Positions 27,588 to 37,354 are shown, counted from the first letter of the stretch. The stretch: 64,000 nucleotides of DNA from Aporhodopirellula rubra (GCF_014192335.1 NZ_JACHXU010000014.1:1-64000); one strand, 5' to 3'. Numbers and translations: made by a program. Notes: a model not told the origin generated them from the sequence alone.

Positions 27588-27769
27588 CGCCGAACGTTTG
27601 TTACGAGAGTGGCAATTGATGGATCGGCAACCGCATCGAGTGAGATTGGCGGAGTCGGACCAATTGCATCGCGATGTGCAGCGTGGGGCGGCCCGGCCGA
27701 TCTAGATGCTGCGTCGGACCGCGGTGGGGGTGGAATTTCGAGGGGAGAATCCAGCATTAAGTTCATCCG

Positions 27770-30550
27770 ATGGCAATCCAAACGGTTGTTGAGTTACCGA
27801 GTGACCCGGACCACGAGCAAGAGGTGATAGCACCGCCCGGCGGTTACCATGCCGATCGGGTTGATACCGTTGTCGAGTCATTGCAAACTTCTTTGTCGAC
27901 GGGACTGACCGAGGTGGAGGTTGCAAGGCGACGCGACCAATACGGCATCAACACGCTGCATGGAGGTCAAGAGGCCCGTTGGTATCAGGTGCTCGGTCGT
28001 CAATTCACCGACGTGTTGATCCTGATCTTGATCGTCGCAGCGATCGTTTCGTTGGGTGTGGGCGAAGTCACCGACGCGGTCACGATCTTTGCGATCGTGT
28101 TGCTCAATGGGGCACTCGGCTTTGTTCAGGAATGGAAAGCAGAACGTTCTCTCGCGGCACTTCGAAACATGTTGGCTCCGACGTGCCACGTCATTCGTGA
28201 TGGCGACGAACGAACCGTGGAAGCTGATACGCTCGTTCCCGGTGACATCGTGCGTCTCGAGACCGGAGACAATGTGCCGGCCGATTTGCGGATCGCTGAA
28301 TGTCGAAACCTTCGTATCGATGAGTCGGCGTTGACAGGAGAGTCCGTCTCCGTTTTTAAACATGCCGATCCGGTCGATGCCGGAACCAATTTGGCCGAGC
28401 GAACCGATATGGCATGGATGGGAACGGCAGCAACGGGTGGCCATGGTATTGGTATTGTGGTCGCCACGGGGGGGCAAACCGAGTTCGGACGCATCGCGAC
28501 GATGACCGAAGCGATCGGACGCGACACCACGCCGTTGCAGCAAAAACTCGGCGTGCTCGGCAAACAACTCGGGCTTGCGGCGGTGGGAGTATCGGTCATT
28601 GTCGCGTTGACAGGTTGGGCGATGGGCAAACCGTTGTTGGAAATGTTCCTGACGGGTGTGTCTCTCGCGGTGGCCGTGGTGCCGGAGGGATTGCCTGCGG
28701 TGGTGACGTTAACGTTGGCACTTGGTGTGCGAGAGATGGTGCGGCGGAAAGCCTTGCTGCGTCGATTGCGTGCGGCCGAAGGTTTGGGCGCAGCGACCGT
28801 CATTTGCACGGACAAGACGGGGACTTTGACGCAAAACCAGATGACTGTCCAACGGATTTGGATGGCGAATGATGAGGTCAACGTGACCGGTGTGGGATAC
28901 GATCCTGCAGGCCATTTTGAGATTGATGGTGAAAAGATCGATCACCGAGAACACGACGGTTTGCGTCATTTGCTCCGGTCGAGTCTCCGGTGCAACCACG
29001 CGAAATTGACGAAAGAGAACGGTGTTTGGCAACAACGGGGCGCGCCCACCGAGAGTGCGTTGGTTGTCGCGGCGTTCAAGGCGTGGTTAGATCCGTCGGA
29101 TCACCACCGTGTGGTCGAAGAACACTGTTTCGATTCGACTCGAAAACGAATGACGGTGATCGAGCAATCCGGCGACAGCCTGACGGCGCATGTTAAAGGG
29201 GCCCCTGAGGTCATCCTATCACTGTGTTCGCATATCTGCGATCACGGACGCTGTCGTCAGTTGACGAAAGATGATGTCGCTCGTGTGAATATGGCCACGG
29301 AATCAATGGCGAGCCAGGGGCTACGGACGCTCGCGATCGCACGCCGCGATCTTCCCAACCATCATTCGCTCGACGCAGACAGTGTTGAGAATTCGCTCAC
29401 GCTCCTTGGCATCGTTGGGATGATGGACCCACCACGTCCGGAAGTTACTGATGCGATTGCGTTGGCGGGGACTGCGGGGATCCGTGTCTTGATGATCACG
29501 GGAGACTCAGCGGCGACCGCGTTTGCGATCGCAAAACAGATCGGATTGTCTGCGAAGAAATCGCTCCTGGGGAGTGAACTCGATGCGATGACTGACGAGG
29601 AGTTATCGCGGGATCTGAAAAGCGACGTTGTCTTCGCCCGAACAACGCCTGAGCACAAGTTGCGAATCGTGAAGGTCCTTCAGTCTCAGGGGCACGTTGT
29701 TGGAATGACTGGCGATGGCGTCAACGATGCTCCTGCGTTGAAGAAGGCTGACATCGGAATCGCGATGGGGAAACGGGGGACCGATGTCGCCAAAGGTGCA
29801 TCCGATATTGTTTTGACAGACGACAATTTCAGCTCGATCATCAGTGCGGTCGAAGAAGGTCGGCGACAATACGACAACATACAAAAGTTCGTCAGATACT
29901 TATTGTCATCGAACACCGGCGAGGTCATCGCAATCTTTGCGAATATCATCATCGGCGGACCGTTGCTGTTCCTACCGGTGCAGATTCTTTGGATGAATTT
30001 GGTCACGGACGGCTTAACCGCGGTTGCTCTCGGTTTAGAGCCTGCGGAACGTGGAACGATGCGCCGTCCGCCCCGCAGTCCTGATGAGCCCGTGTTGACG
30101 AAGTCGGGGATCGCGATGATTGCTGCCCTCGGTACTTACGTGGGCCTCGTTTCGTTGGCGTTGTTTCATTTCTACCTGCGTGAAGGTGACACTCATTCGT
30201 TGATCGTCGCTCAAACGGTCGCCTTTACCGGCATCATCGTGATTGAGAAGGTTAACGTTCTAAACTTCCGGTCGTTGCATACACCTATGAAGTCGGTCGG
30301 GTTTTTCAGTAACCCGTGGGTGTTGGTAGCGATCGTCCTAACGATCCTCTTGCAAGTTGCCGCCGTGTATGTGCCACTGCTTCAGTCGGCACTGCGTACC
30401 GTGCCACTGACATGGCAGGATTGGGCGTTGATCGTCGCCGTGGCAATGCCCGTGTTCTTGGTAACCGAGGCGGTGAAGCTGTTCGCGAATCGTGGCGAGA
30501 CCAACGAAGTCGGTACGACGGGTATCGAGTCGGCTGTGCAGTCAAAGTAG
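27770..30550 (+). CDS. Cation-transporting P-type ATPase (Ca2+ / P2A-like)
   Basis: A 926-residue inner-membrane pump. Order: N-terminal cation ATPase domain (VESLQTSLSTGLTEVEV), first TM pair, actuator domain with DESALTGESV, and TM4 with AVAVVPEGLPAVV (the PEGLP ion site of SERCA/PMR1-like pumps). The phosphorylation site DKTGTLT has Asp348; the hinge MTGDGVNDAPALKKADIGIAMG comes later, followed by the C-terminal six-helix domain (LPVQILWMNLVTDG). These features place it in the Ca2+/Mn2+ group, although bacterial members of this type may move Na+, K+ or Ca2+. Mycobacterium CtpF, part of the DosR regulon, has the same layout. No own sigma-54 site of quality was found, so it may be read from the upstream USP promoter. 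Confidence 0.93.
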   Translation: MAIQTVVELPSDPDHEQEVIAPPGGYHADRVDTVVESLQTSLSTGLTEVEVARRRDQYGINTLHGGQEARWYQVLGRQFTDVLILILIVAAIVSLGVGEVTDAVTIFAIVLLNGALGFVQEWKAERSLAALRNMLAPTCHVIRDGDERTVEADTLVPGDIVRLETGDNVPADLRIAECRNLRIDESALTGESVSVFKHADPVDAGTNLAERTDMAWMGTAATGGHGIGIVVATGGQTEFGRIATMTEAIGRDTTPLQQKLGVLGKQLGLAAVGVSVIVALTGWAMGKPLLEMFLTGVSLAVAVVPEGLPAVVTLTLALGVREMVRRKALLRRLRAAEGLGAATVICTDKTGTLTQNQMTVQRIWMANDEVNVTGVGYDPAGHFEIDGEKIDHREHDGLRHLLRSSLRCNHAKLTKENGVWQQRGAPTESALVVAAFKAWLDPSDHHRVVEEHCFDSTRKRMTVIEQSGDSLTAHVKGAPEVILSLCSHICDHGRCRQLTKDDVARVNMATESMASQGLRTLAIARRDLPNHHSLDADSVENSLTLLGIVGMMDPPRPEVTDAIALAGTAGIRVLMITGDSAATAFAIAKQIGLSAKKSLLGSELDAMTDEELSRDLKSDVVFARTTPEHKLRIVKVLQSQGHVVGMTGDGVNDAPALKKADIGIAMGKRGTDVAKGASDIVLTDDNFSSIISAVEEGRRQYDNIQKFVRYLLSSNTGEVIAIFANIIIGGPLLFLPVQILWMNLVTDGLTAVALGLEPAERGTMRRPPRSPDEPVLTKSGIAMIAALGTYVGLVSLALFHFYLREGDTHSLIVAQTVAFTGIIVIEKVNVLNFRSLHTPMKSVGFFSNPWVLVAIVLTILLQVAAVYVPLLQSALRTVPLTWQDWALIVAVAMPVFLVTEAVKLFANRGETNEVGTTGIESAVQSK

Positions 30551-30670
30551 ACGCAAAGTGAAACAATGTTGGGCAAGGCACTTCGGCAGGTGCGCATCCG
30601 ATTGCACAGTAGCACGAGTTGATGAGTCTTTATGACACGGTTTTTTTACCAATCGAATGATCCGGTGCCA

Positions 30671-30686
30671 CGGCGCACAAATTGCA
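30671..30686 (+). promoter_or_regulatory. Sigma-54 promoter candidate for the aldolase operon
   Basis: CGGCGC, five bases, TTGCA. The GG and GC elements and their ten-base spacing are right; two non-invariant positions differ. It ends 57 bases before the aldolase ATG. A GCAC/GTGC inverted pair (30578-30593) lies about 80 bases upstream. Confidence 0.5.
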
Positions 30687-30743
30687 CGTTCTAGATGTCA
30701 CGTAAATTGCTTCGTTCGCCACATAAGTCGGGAGAGTTCTGAG

Positions 30744-31796
30744 ATGGCCACTTCAATTGAAACTCTGTTGGGAGACGACGCTCGATTTCTCTTGGATCAT
30801 GAGGCAACCACGATTGACCGAGGCCGTTTGCAACTGCCGGGGCCCGATTTTATCGAACGGGTTGTCAGCGGGAGTGATCGCAATCAGCGGGTGATAAACA
30901 ACCTCACGAGACTTTTTGATCACGGCCGTTTAGCGGGAACCGGTTACGTTTCCATCTTGCCTGTCGATCAAGGGATTGAGCACACCGCCGGGGCTTCGTT
31001 TGCCCCAAACCCGGACTACTTCGATCCGGAGAACATTGTGCGGTTGGCGATGGAGGGCGGTTGCAACGCCGTCGCGTCCACATTTGGAGTTCTCGGTGCG
31101 GTTTCTCGGAAGTATGCCCATCGCATCCCGTTTCTAGTGAAGATCAATCATAACGAATTGCTTACCTATCCGAATTCCTACGACCAAGTCATGTTCGGCG
31201 GTGTGGAGCGAGCGTTCGATATGGGCGCTGCTGCCGTTGGGGCGACAATCTACTTCGGATCTCAGGAATCGCGTCGCCAGATTGTGGATGTTGCCGAAGC
31301 GTTCGAGCACGCTCATGATCTCGGGATGGCCACGGTGCTGTGGTGTTACCTGCGCAATTCCGATTTCAAAACGGACAAAGACTATCACACGTCGGCGGAT
31401 TTGACCGGCCAAGCGAATCACTTGGGTGTCACCATTCAAGCGGACATTATCAAACAGAAACTGCCTACCAACAACGGAGGATTCACCGCGATCGGGTTCG
31501 GAAAGACTTCTCCGCTCGTTTACAACGAACTCACGTCCGAGCACCCGATCGATCTTTGTCGTTATCAGGTCGCGAACTGCTACATGGGGCGTGCTGGGCT
31601 GATTAATTCGGGCGGCGCGTCGTCGGGTGCGTCCGATCTTTCCGAAGCGGTCAAAACCGCCGTGATCAACAAACGTGCCGGCGGGACTGGGTTGATCTCA
31701 GGCCGTAAAGCGTTCCAGCGTCCGATGAAGGACGGAATCGAACTGCTGAATCGAATCCAAGACGTCTACTTGGATGACTCTATCACGATTGCTTAA
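30744..31796 (+). CDS. fbaB: Class I fructose-bisphosphate aldolase (DhnA/FbaB type)
   Basis: A 350-residue cytosolic enzyme that splits fructose-1,6-bisphosphate into dihydroxyacetone phosphate and glyceraldehyde-3-phosphate by Schiff base chemistry. The length equals E. coli FbaB. Family segments seen: [53 protein letters not shown] and [11 protein letters not shown] near the phosphate site. ATG 30744 is preferred over 30657 because GGGAG lies about ten bases upstream, and the longer frame would overlap the sigma-54 site. The small FPASDPP protein and glgX follow with short spacing, suggesting one operon that feeds glycogen carbon to glycolysis. Confidence 0.93.
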   Translation: MATSIETLLGDDARFLLDHEATTIDRGRLQLPGPDFIERVVSGSDRNQRVINNLTRLFDHGRLAGTGYVSILPVDQGIEHTAGASFAPNPDYFDPENIVRLAMEGGCNAVASTFGVLGAVSRKYAHRIPFLVKINHNELLTYPNSYDQVMFGGVERAFDMGAAAVGATIYFGSQESRRQIVDVAEAFEHAHDLGMATVLWCYLRNSDFKTDKDYHTSADLTGQANHLGVTIQADIIKQKLPTNNGGFTAIGFGKTSPLVYNELTSEHPIDLCRYQVANCYMGRAGLINSGGASSGASDLSEAVKTAVINKRAGGTGLISGRKAFQRPMKDGIELLNRIQDVYLDDSITIA

Positions 31797-31820
31797 CTGA
31801 ATTCCAACGAGGAGATCAAA

Positions 31821-32129
31821 ATGAAAGACCCGTTTGTACAATCGCAGTGGGAACAGCTTTGCGATCACTTGGATCAGGTTGCTGAACATTTGGGTGAGAA
31901 AACGCACCAGGTAGCAGAATTTCGCCGTGAAGCGGAGGCGTTTCGAAATGGCGAATCGCCAGACCGCTACCAGCATCTACTCGAACGAGTCGCGCAGGCA
32001 ACCGAGATCGCGATCCGTTGGCAATCAGCGAGCGATCGGCATGAACATGACGACGCTCTCGTCGATGAAGCGAGCGATGAAAGCTTTCCCGCGAGCGATC
32101 CACCGGTGTTCAGCCACAGTCATGCCTGA
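31821..32129 (+). CDS. Small hypothetical protein with C-terminal FPASDPP motif
   Basis: A 102-residue protein with GAGGAG eight bases before the ATG. The first 75 residues are a charged helical region (DHLDQVAEHLGEKTHQVAEFRREAEAF), probably one or two helices. The tail has DEASDESFPASDPPVFSHSHA. I recognise the xESFPASDPP motif as recurring at the ends of small bacterial proteins of unknown function. The gene sits between fbaB and glgX, and its stop overlaps the glgX start by eight bases, so it is co-translated with them. A regulatory or scaffolding role in carbon mobilisation is only an inference. Confidence 0.78.
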   Translation: MKDPFVQSQWEQLCDHLDQVAEHLGEKTHQVAEFRREAEAFRNGESPDRYQHLLERVAQATEIAIRWQSASDRHEHDDALVDEASDESFPASDPPVFSHSHA

Positions 32130-34194
32130 GCCCATGTCGCGGCGATGGGAATCACGGGAAGGTTCGCCCTACCCGCTCGGTGCATCGTACCTTGAGTCCG
32201 ACGAAGCATTCAATTTTGCAATCTATTCGAAACACGCCGAACGAGTGACGTTGTTGTTGTTCAGCGAAACGGACATGACGAATCCGGTCGTGCGTTTCGA
32301 GTTCGATTACTTGTACAACAAGTCGGGGGCCGTTTGGCATTGCCGAATCCCATTGGCTTCGATGGCGGACGCAAAATACTACGGATATCAGATCGATGGT
32401 CCGGCGCCGGGAAGTACCTTTGAATTTCACGCGTTCGATCATGAAAAGCTGCTTCTCGATCCATACACGCGAGCGGTGCACTTCCCGGAAGGCTTCAATC
32501 GTGAGGCCGCACGGAGGCCCGGTTCCACCGTCGGCGTCGCGCCGTTGGGCGTTTTACCCACGGTCGGCTGTGGGTTCGATTGGGGTGACGAAACTCGTCC
32601 ACGGCATGAATTTGATTTTGTGATCTACGAATTGCATGTGCGTGGGTTAACGCAACATGAGAGTTCAGGTGTGGCTCCCGATAGGCGGGGCACATTTTTG
32701 GCCGTTGTCGACAAAATTCCGTACCTTCACGATCTCGGAGTTACCGCGGTTCAGTTGATGCCCGTTTTCCAGTTTGATCCCGACGATGGAAACTATTGGG
32801 GCTACATGCCGTTGGCGCTCTTCGCGCCCCATCATGCCTACGCCAGCAGCTCGCATCATTGCCGGCAACGCGACGAGTTTCGGACGATGGTCAAAGCGTT
32901 TCATGACGCGGGCATCGAGGTGTTGTTGGATGTGGTTTATAACCATACCTGCGAAGGTGACCACACGGGCCCGATCTACAGTTTCAAGGGAATCGATAAC
33001 AGCACCTACTACGTTGCCTCTGGTGATCAGGCGAATCCGTACGCAAACTTCAGCGGCACGGGCAATACGTTGCACACCGCCAATCGCAATGTCCGGCGTT
33101 TGGTCGTTGACAGCATGCGACATTGGGTCGACGAGATGCACGTCGACGGATTTCGGTTTGACCTCGCGTCGATCTTCACACGCAGTTCCGATGGATCCAT
33201 CAACGCGAGCGATCCGCCTATTATCGGGCAAATCGGTGCGGAGGATGATCTCGCCCATATTCGTTTGATTGCCGAGCCCTGGGACGCATCGGGCGCCTTC
33301 CAACTCGGCCGGAGTTTTCCGGGGTTGCAGTGGAGGCAGTGGAACGCTCGGTTTCGAGAATGCGTGCAAAAATTCGTTCGAGGTGATCGCGGTCTCGTGC
33401 CAGAATTAATGACACGTATCTATGGCAGTTGCGATCTTTTTCCCGATGACCGGATGGATGCGTACCGACCGTTCCAGAGTGTAAATTACGTTGCCTCGCA
33501 TGACGGTCTCACGATGGCCGATCTGGTTTCTTACTCCCGAAAGAATAATTGGGCCAACGGACATCAGAATGCAGATGGGCCCGTCGACTACAGTTTCAAT
33601 TGTGGCGTCGAAGGTTGGTTGGCGGTCACCGATGATGTGCTCGCCGAGCGAAAGTTGCGGGTGAAGAACTTTTTCGCGATCCTGATGCTGTCTGCGGGAA
33701 CACCTATGTTTCGAATGGGCGACGAGTTTCTCAATTCACAATCAGGAAACAGCAACCCGTACAACCAAGACAACGAAACGAGCTGGCTCGATTGGAATCT
33801 CACGGAACAGCACCAGGATATGCTTCGATACGTTCGAATGATGATTGCGTTCCGTAAGTCGCATCCATCGATATGTCGCTCGCGGTTTTGGCGAGATGAC
33901 ATCAAGTGGTACGGCACCGATCATTTGGTCGATCTCTCGGCGGAGTCACAACATCTCGCGTATTGTTTGCATGGTGACGTCGAAGACGACTCCGATCTGT
34001 ATGTGATTATTAACAACTCAGAACGATCGAGTTCCTTCGGAATCCAAGAAGGCGGTCCAGGATCATGGCGACGAATCATCGACACGGCCCAAACTAGTCC
34101 GCTGGATATTGTCGACGAATCCACCGCCGAACTGGTCGTGGATAGTTTCTATCTCGCATCGCCCCATAGTATTGTGGTGTTCACGCGTGAGTGA
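32122..34194 (+). CDS. glgX: Glycogen debranching enzyme (GlgX/isoamylase family)
   Basis: A protein of about 690 residues in GH13. An N-terminal CBM48 (about 20-110: YPLGASYLESDEAFNFAIYSKHAERVTLLLF) precedes the TIM barrel. Conserved barrel regions: DVVYNHT (starting at D270), DGFRFDLAS with the nucleophile Asp347, IAEPWDA carrying the acid Glu, and NYVASHDG. The NPYNQDNETSWLDW stretch is diagnostic for GlgX/TreX-type alpha-1,6-glucosidases. The enzyme removes limit-dextrin branches after phosphorylase action. The start at 32122 overlaps the preceding stop (32127-32129); the longer frame from 31927 lies wholly inside the upstream gene and is discarded. ATG 32134 is an alternative. Confidence 0.92.
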   Translation: MPEPMSRRWESREGSPYPLGASYLESDEAFNFAIYSKHAERVTLLLFSETDMTNPVVRFEFDYLYNKSGAVWHCRIPLASMADAKYYGYQIDGPAPGSTFEFHAFDHEKLLLDPYTRAVHFPEGFNREAARRPGSTVGVAPLGVLPTVGCGFDWGDETRPRHEFDFVIYELHVRGLTQHESSGVAPDRRGTFLAVVDKIPYLHDLGVTAVQLMPVFQFDPDDGNYWGYMPLALFAPHHAYASSSHHCRQRDEFRTMVKAFHDAGIEVLLDVVYNHTCEGDHTGPIYSFKGIDNSTYYVASGDQANPYANFSGTGNTLHTANRNVRRLVVDSMRHWVDEMHVDGFRFDLASIFTRSSDGSINASDPPIIGQIGAEDDLAHIRLIAEPWDASGAFQLGRSFPGLQWRQWNARFRECVQKFVRGDRGLVPELMTRIYGSCDLFPDDRMDAYRPFQSVNYVASHDGLTMADLVSYSRKNNWANGHQNADGPVDYSFNCGVEGWLAVTDDVLAERKLRVKNFFAILMLSAGTPMFRMGDEFLNSQSGNSNPYNQDNETSWLDWNLTEQHQDMLRYVRMMIAFRKSHPSICRSRFWRDDIKWYGTDHLVDLSAESQHLAYCLHGDVEDDSDLYVIINNSERSSSFGIQEGGPGSWRRIIDTAQTSPLDIVDESTAELVVDSFYLASPHSIVVFTRE

Positions 34195-34229
34195 CGATCC
34201 GCGGAGAAGGCAGTTCGCTGAGCGTGATG

Positions 34230-35282
34230 CTAGTGCGTGGTGGGGTGCCCCCAGCGATCGGAGTGCAAGACGTGAACGGCGCTCTCGGAATCGATCGTCT
34301 CGAGGCGTTTGGTAAGTGCGGCGATGTACGCTGAACGCTCTTGCTCGTCCGTGAACTCGAGTGGCCGCTGTGTCTGCAAATCTCGCAAGGATTTCATTTG
34401 GTGTCGATCTAAGAAAACGGTCAACCCGTCTAGCAAGGATCGGATTACGTCAGGTCCTTCGCGATAGATCGCCGACGTCACCATGGCAACGTCTGCTCCG
34501 GCGAGGAGAGCCTTGATCAAGTGATCGGCGTGTCCGATTCCGCCACTCGCGGCGAGCGGCATCGCGGGGCAGAAGCCATGGACTTGCATCAACGAGTCTA
34601 ACGCGTCCGTCTCGGATTCCGAGGACGTCAAACGCCAACGCGATGCGAGCTTGAGGCTATCGAGGCAGATGTCGACGGTCGGTGCCCGTCCGTGCAAGAC
34701 CAACCCCTGTGCTCCAGATTGCAATTGCCGCGCGATGTGAGGGATGCTGGTGAAATTCCGCCCCAGTTTCACGAACAGCGGAATCGTGATCGCTGCGTTC
34801 ACGTCACGAACGGCATCCAAAATCGTCGTTTCGATCTCGGCAGAGCTTTTGTATTCCCTCGCTCGGCTGTGGTACACGTTCAATTCGATGGCTGCTGCGC
34901 CCGCCTCTTGCAGCTCGCCCGCGAAATCCATCCAACCACCGGCTGTGTAACCGTTCAGGCTCGCGATGACGGGAATGTTGAGCATTGAGCTCGCTCGATT
35001 AACCAACGCGAGGTACGACTCCGCGTTCGGGCACGCCCAATTATGTCGCGACGCGTCAGCGGAATTGAGGATACGTCGCTCGCGTCCGGTGAGAGCACGG
35101 CCGATCTCAACGCTCCACTTGACGACTTGTTCCTCAAACAGCGAGGGCAACACGATCGCGCCGGCACCTGCGTTTTGCATTGCGATGCGTGTTTGCTCGT
35201 TCATGGTCATGGGACACGCGCCGATAATCACCGGCGACGTCAGGGAAAGTCCGCCAAAATCGGTGTTGAGATGTGTGTACAT
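34230..35282 (-). CDS. Dihydroorotate-dehydrogenase-like flavoprotein
   Basis: A 350-residue FMN-binding TIM-barrel protein. It starts LNTDFGGLSLTSPVIIGACPMT and contains AGAGAIVLPSLFEEQ, VIASLNGYTAGGWMDFA, ELNVYHS, IPLFVKLGRNF, GLVLHGRAP and LAASGGIGHADHLIKALLAGADVAMVTSAIYREG, all typical of the DHODH fold with its FMN-phosphate site. It belongs to the DHODH-like group often found with anaerobic or stress genes. True PyrD function is doubtful since no pyrimidine genes are near and the substrate loop differs. It converges on glgX with 35 bases between stops, and it follows the kinase/AAA gene on the minus strand. Confidence 0.85.
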   Translation of the reverse strand: MYTHLNTDFGGLSLTSPVIIGACPMTMNEQTRIAMQNAGAGAIVLPSLFEEQVVKWSVEIGRALTGRERRILNSADASRHNWACPNAESYLALVNRASSMLNIPVIASLNGYTAGGWMDFAGELQEAGAAAIELNVYHSRAREYKSSAEIETTILDAVRDVNAAITIPLFVKLGRNFTSIPHIARQLQSGAQGLVLHGRAPTVDICLDSLKLASRWRLTSSESETDALDSLMQVHGFCPAMPLAASGGIGHADHLIKALLAGADVAMVTSAIYREGPDVIRSLLDGLTVFLDRHQMKSLRDLQTQRPLEFTDEQERSAYIAALTKRLETIDSESAVHVLHSDRWGHPTTH

Positions 35283-35368
35283 CGGATGTGTCCTAAAGAT
35301 AAGAGGGGCGTTGTGCGAATGGTACGGTTGAGTATTAATCTGACCGAGCTATTCGCGATGAATACTTC

Positions 35369-36931
35369 TTACAGACGGCTCACGGTGTCGACCAAGTTGG
35401 GGATTTCAATGACGTAACGACGTTCAGACGGGCTCAGGCAATCTCGCTCGGCGAGTTGGTGATTGAGTACATTCACGTCCGCATCCGATGCGCTCGTGTC
35501 TTTGGCGATGCGATCGGCGACACGTTGATGTAGCGTTTGAAGATCCGATTGGCATTCCAGAATCCGGAACGCGACGCCTTCGTTTTTCGCGATCTGTTCA
35601 AACTGCTCGCGGTGTTGTCGTTTGAGGAACGTGGCATCCACGATGACGCTGTAGCCGGCGTGGAGGACGCGACGAGCCAAACATCCCAATCGCTGGTACG
35701 TCGTCTCTGTGTGCTCGGTCCCGTAGAGTGTTTTCTTGGCGATGTCCGAGACACGATCAGTCGGTTCGAGACCGAGGCGACGCTTTCGTTCGACATCGCT
35801 GACGACGCGAAAGCAATCATGACGCTGCACCACGAATTCGCTCAAGGTGGTTTTACCGCTTCCGCTAACGCCGTAGGTGATCCACAGGCTTGGTGTTTCC
35901 TTCAGCGTGAAGCGATAGGCGAGGTCGAGATGCCGCCGTGCGTCGATCGTGGCTTGGTCTTGCTCCTCTTTTGAAATATCAAACTGAGATGCTCTCATCA
36001 TCGGCACCATCGCCCGGACGAGAGCCCGGTAGAACAGGAACCAACGCAGCAGGCTTAACGAGTCGTAGTCACCAGATCGTTGAACGTACGCGTTGATGAA
36101 ACTGCGAGAGAGATCGAGGTGGCCACGTGCGGCGAGATCCATAGCCAGAAACGCGGCGTCGCTGAGCACGTCGATCCAGCGCAGCCGTTCGTTGAATTCA
36201 ATGCCGTCAAACGGAATCAGACGATCTCCCCAATGCACGACATTCTGTAGGTGAAGGTCGCCATGGCATTCTCGGATATAGCCATCCGACACGCGTTGAG
36301 CGAACTGGTCGCGGTGGTTGGCAATGTATTCCTTGGACCAATCACGTAGCACCTTAATCGTCGCGACGGTGCTGTCATCGATCGCTTGGTCTTCCAATCG
36401 GTCGAGCAGGAGACGGGAATTGGAACTTAAGAAGTCGGGCCACCCGTCGGCAAATTCGGGTTCGCAGACAGCCGCGGATTGGTGAAAAGCAGCGATCCAG
36501 TCAGCGAGGTCGAGCACTTCTTGGCTCGTCAACAGGCCCTCGTCGATGCGTTCGCTTAGCAACGAACCCTTGGGGAAACGTGTCATCTTGACTGCGTATT
36601 CGACGATTTTACCATCGCCGCCGACTTTCAATTCGCCATCATGTAGCGTGATGGGAACGACGCCGAGATAGAGCGTTTCATCATAGCGACGGCCCAATCT
36701 GACTTCCTCGGCGCAGTAGTATTCGCGTAATTGAAGATTGCTGTAATCGAGGAAGTCTGTCGTCAGCGGTTTCTTAATTTTGTATGCAAACTGACCAACC
36801 AAGAACACGATCGAAATGTGGGTTTCAAATGTTTCGATTTCGCCGACGACGTCATGAGGGTATGCCTCTGGGCGGGTCAGCGAATCCTTCAACTCGGTCG
36901 TGTGGACGTCCTCAGCAGATGAGATCTTCAT
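35369..36931 (-). CDS. Aminoglycoside-phosphotransferase-like kinase fused to an AAA/Zeta-like P-loop kinase
   Basis: A 520-residue cytosolic two-domain protein. The N-terminal 330 residues have the APH/choline-kinase-type catalytic loop CHGDLHLQN (H223, G224, D225) and the magnesium motif PFDGIEFN. The C-terminal domain has a P-loop GVSGSGKT (354-361) and a lid region with VIVDATFLKRQHREQF, as in gluconate/polynucleotide-type small-molecule kinases. The fusion is known in many bacteria as the bifunctional APH/ATP-binding family, but its substrate is unknown; antibiotic modification is unlikely. It starts three bases after the cytochrome gene ends on the same strand, so the two are co-transcribed. 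Confidence 0.85.
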   Translation of the reverse strand: MKISSAEDVHTTELKDSLTRPEAYPHDVVGEIETFETHISIVFLVGQFAYKIKKPLTTDFLDYSNLQLREYYCAEEVRLGRRYDETLYLGVVPITLHDGELKVGGDGKIVEYAVKMTRFPKGSLLSERIDEGLLTSQEVLDLADWIAAFHQSAAVCEPEFADGWPDFLSSNSRLLLDRLEDQAIDDSTVATIKVLRDWSKEYIANHRDQFAQRVSDGYIRECHGDLHLQNVVHWGDRLIPFDGIEFNERLRWIDVLSDAAFLAMDLAARGHLDLSRSFINAYVQRSGDYDSLSLLRWFLFYRALVRAMVPMMRASQFDISKEEQDQATIDARRHLDLAYRFTLKETPSLWITYGVSGSGKTTLSEFVVQRHDCFRVVSDVERKRRLGLEPTDRVSDIAKKTLYGTEHTETTYQRLGCLARRVLHAGYSVIVDATFLKRQHREQFEQIAKNEGVAFRILECQSDLQTLHQRVADRIAKDTSASDADVNVLNHQLAERDCLSPSERRYVIEIPNLVDTVSRL

Positions 36932-36934
36932 CGA

Positions 36935-37354
36935 CTACTCCGTTTGTAAACTCATCAATTCAATTCGGTGCTTACGCATATAGGAATGGCACTCGACGCA
37001 GCGAACCGTCATCGCAACATACCCAAGCGTGGCACGGTTGATGTCTTTGTCCTGAGCGGCTTCCGCGATGAGATCAGCACTACGCCGAAAATCACGACTT
37101 TGCGATGCGTATTCTTTGGTCTGCAAGACATTCCATCCCGCCTCCATGCTGAGCAGTCGCATGCCTCTAGCGTTCGACGCAACCTTTTCGTAATCCTCCA
37201 TTGTCAATCCTTCGAGGATTGATTTCGATTTCTCCAACTTCATCCGCATCAGCGGGCTGAGCTGCGTCGCGGGTGCCGATGGAGGATCGGCATGGATAGG
37301 CAAACCAAACGCAACTGCGGCAACCACGAGAGTGCAAATGATGATCCGGTTCAT
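36935..37354 (-). CDS. Exported single-haem c-type cytochrome-like protein
   Basis: A 139-residue protein with signal peptide MNRIIICTLVVAAVAFGLPIHA. The mature part is helical and ends with one haem-binding motif CVECH (C119, C122, H123), followed by SYMRKHR. A C-terminal CxxCH in a small helical bundle is the plan of cytochrome c-prime/c556. Location is periplasm or paryphoplasm. The frame's first ATG (37387) gives residues before the signal sequence, so 37354 is chosen. It is the first gene of a likely operon with the kinase/AAA and possibly the DHODH-like gene. I found no sigma-54 match in the 215 bases upstream. Confidence 0.8.
   Translation of the reverse strand: MNRIIICTLVVAAVAFGLPIHADPPSAPATQLSPLMRMKLEKSKSILEGLTMEDYEKVASNARGMRLLSMEAGWNVLQTKEYASQSRDFRRSADLIAEAAQDKDINRATLGYVAMTVRCVECHSYMRKHRIELMSLQTE

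Noticed and set aside
35369-36931. Antibiotic resistance gene (aminoglycoside phosphotransferase)
   Set aside because: Only the catalytic loop is shared; the fusion with a P-loop kinase belongs to a widespread family without known resistance role.
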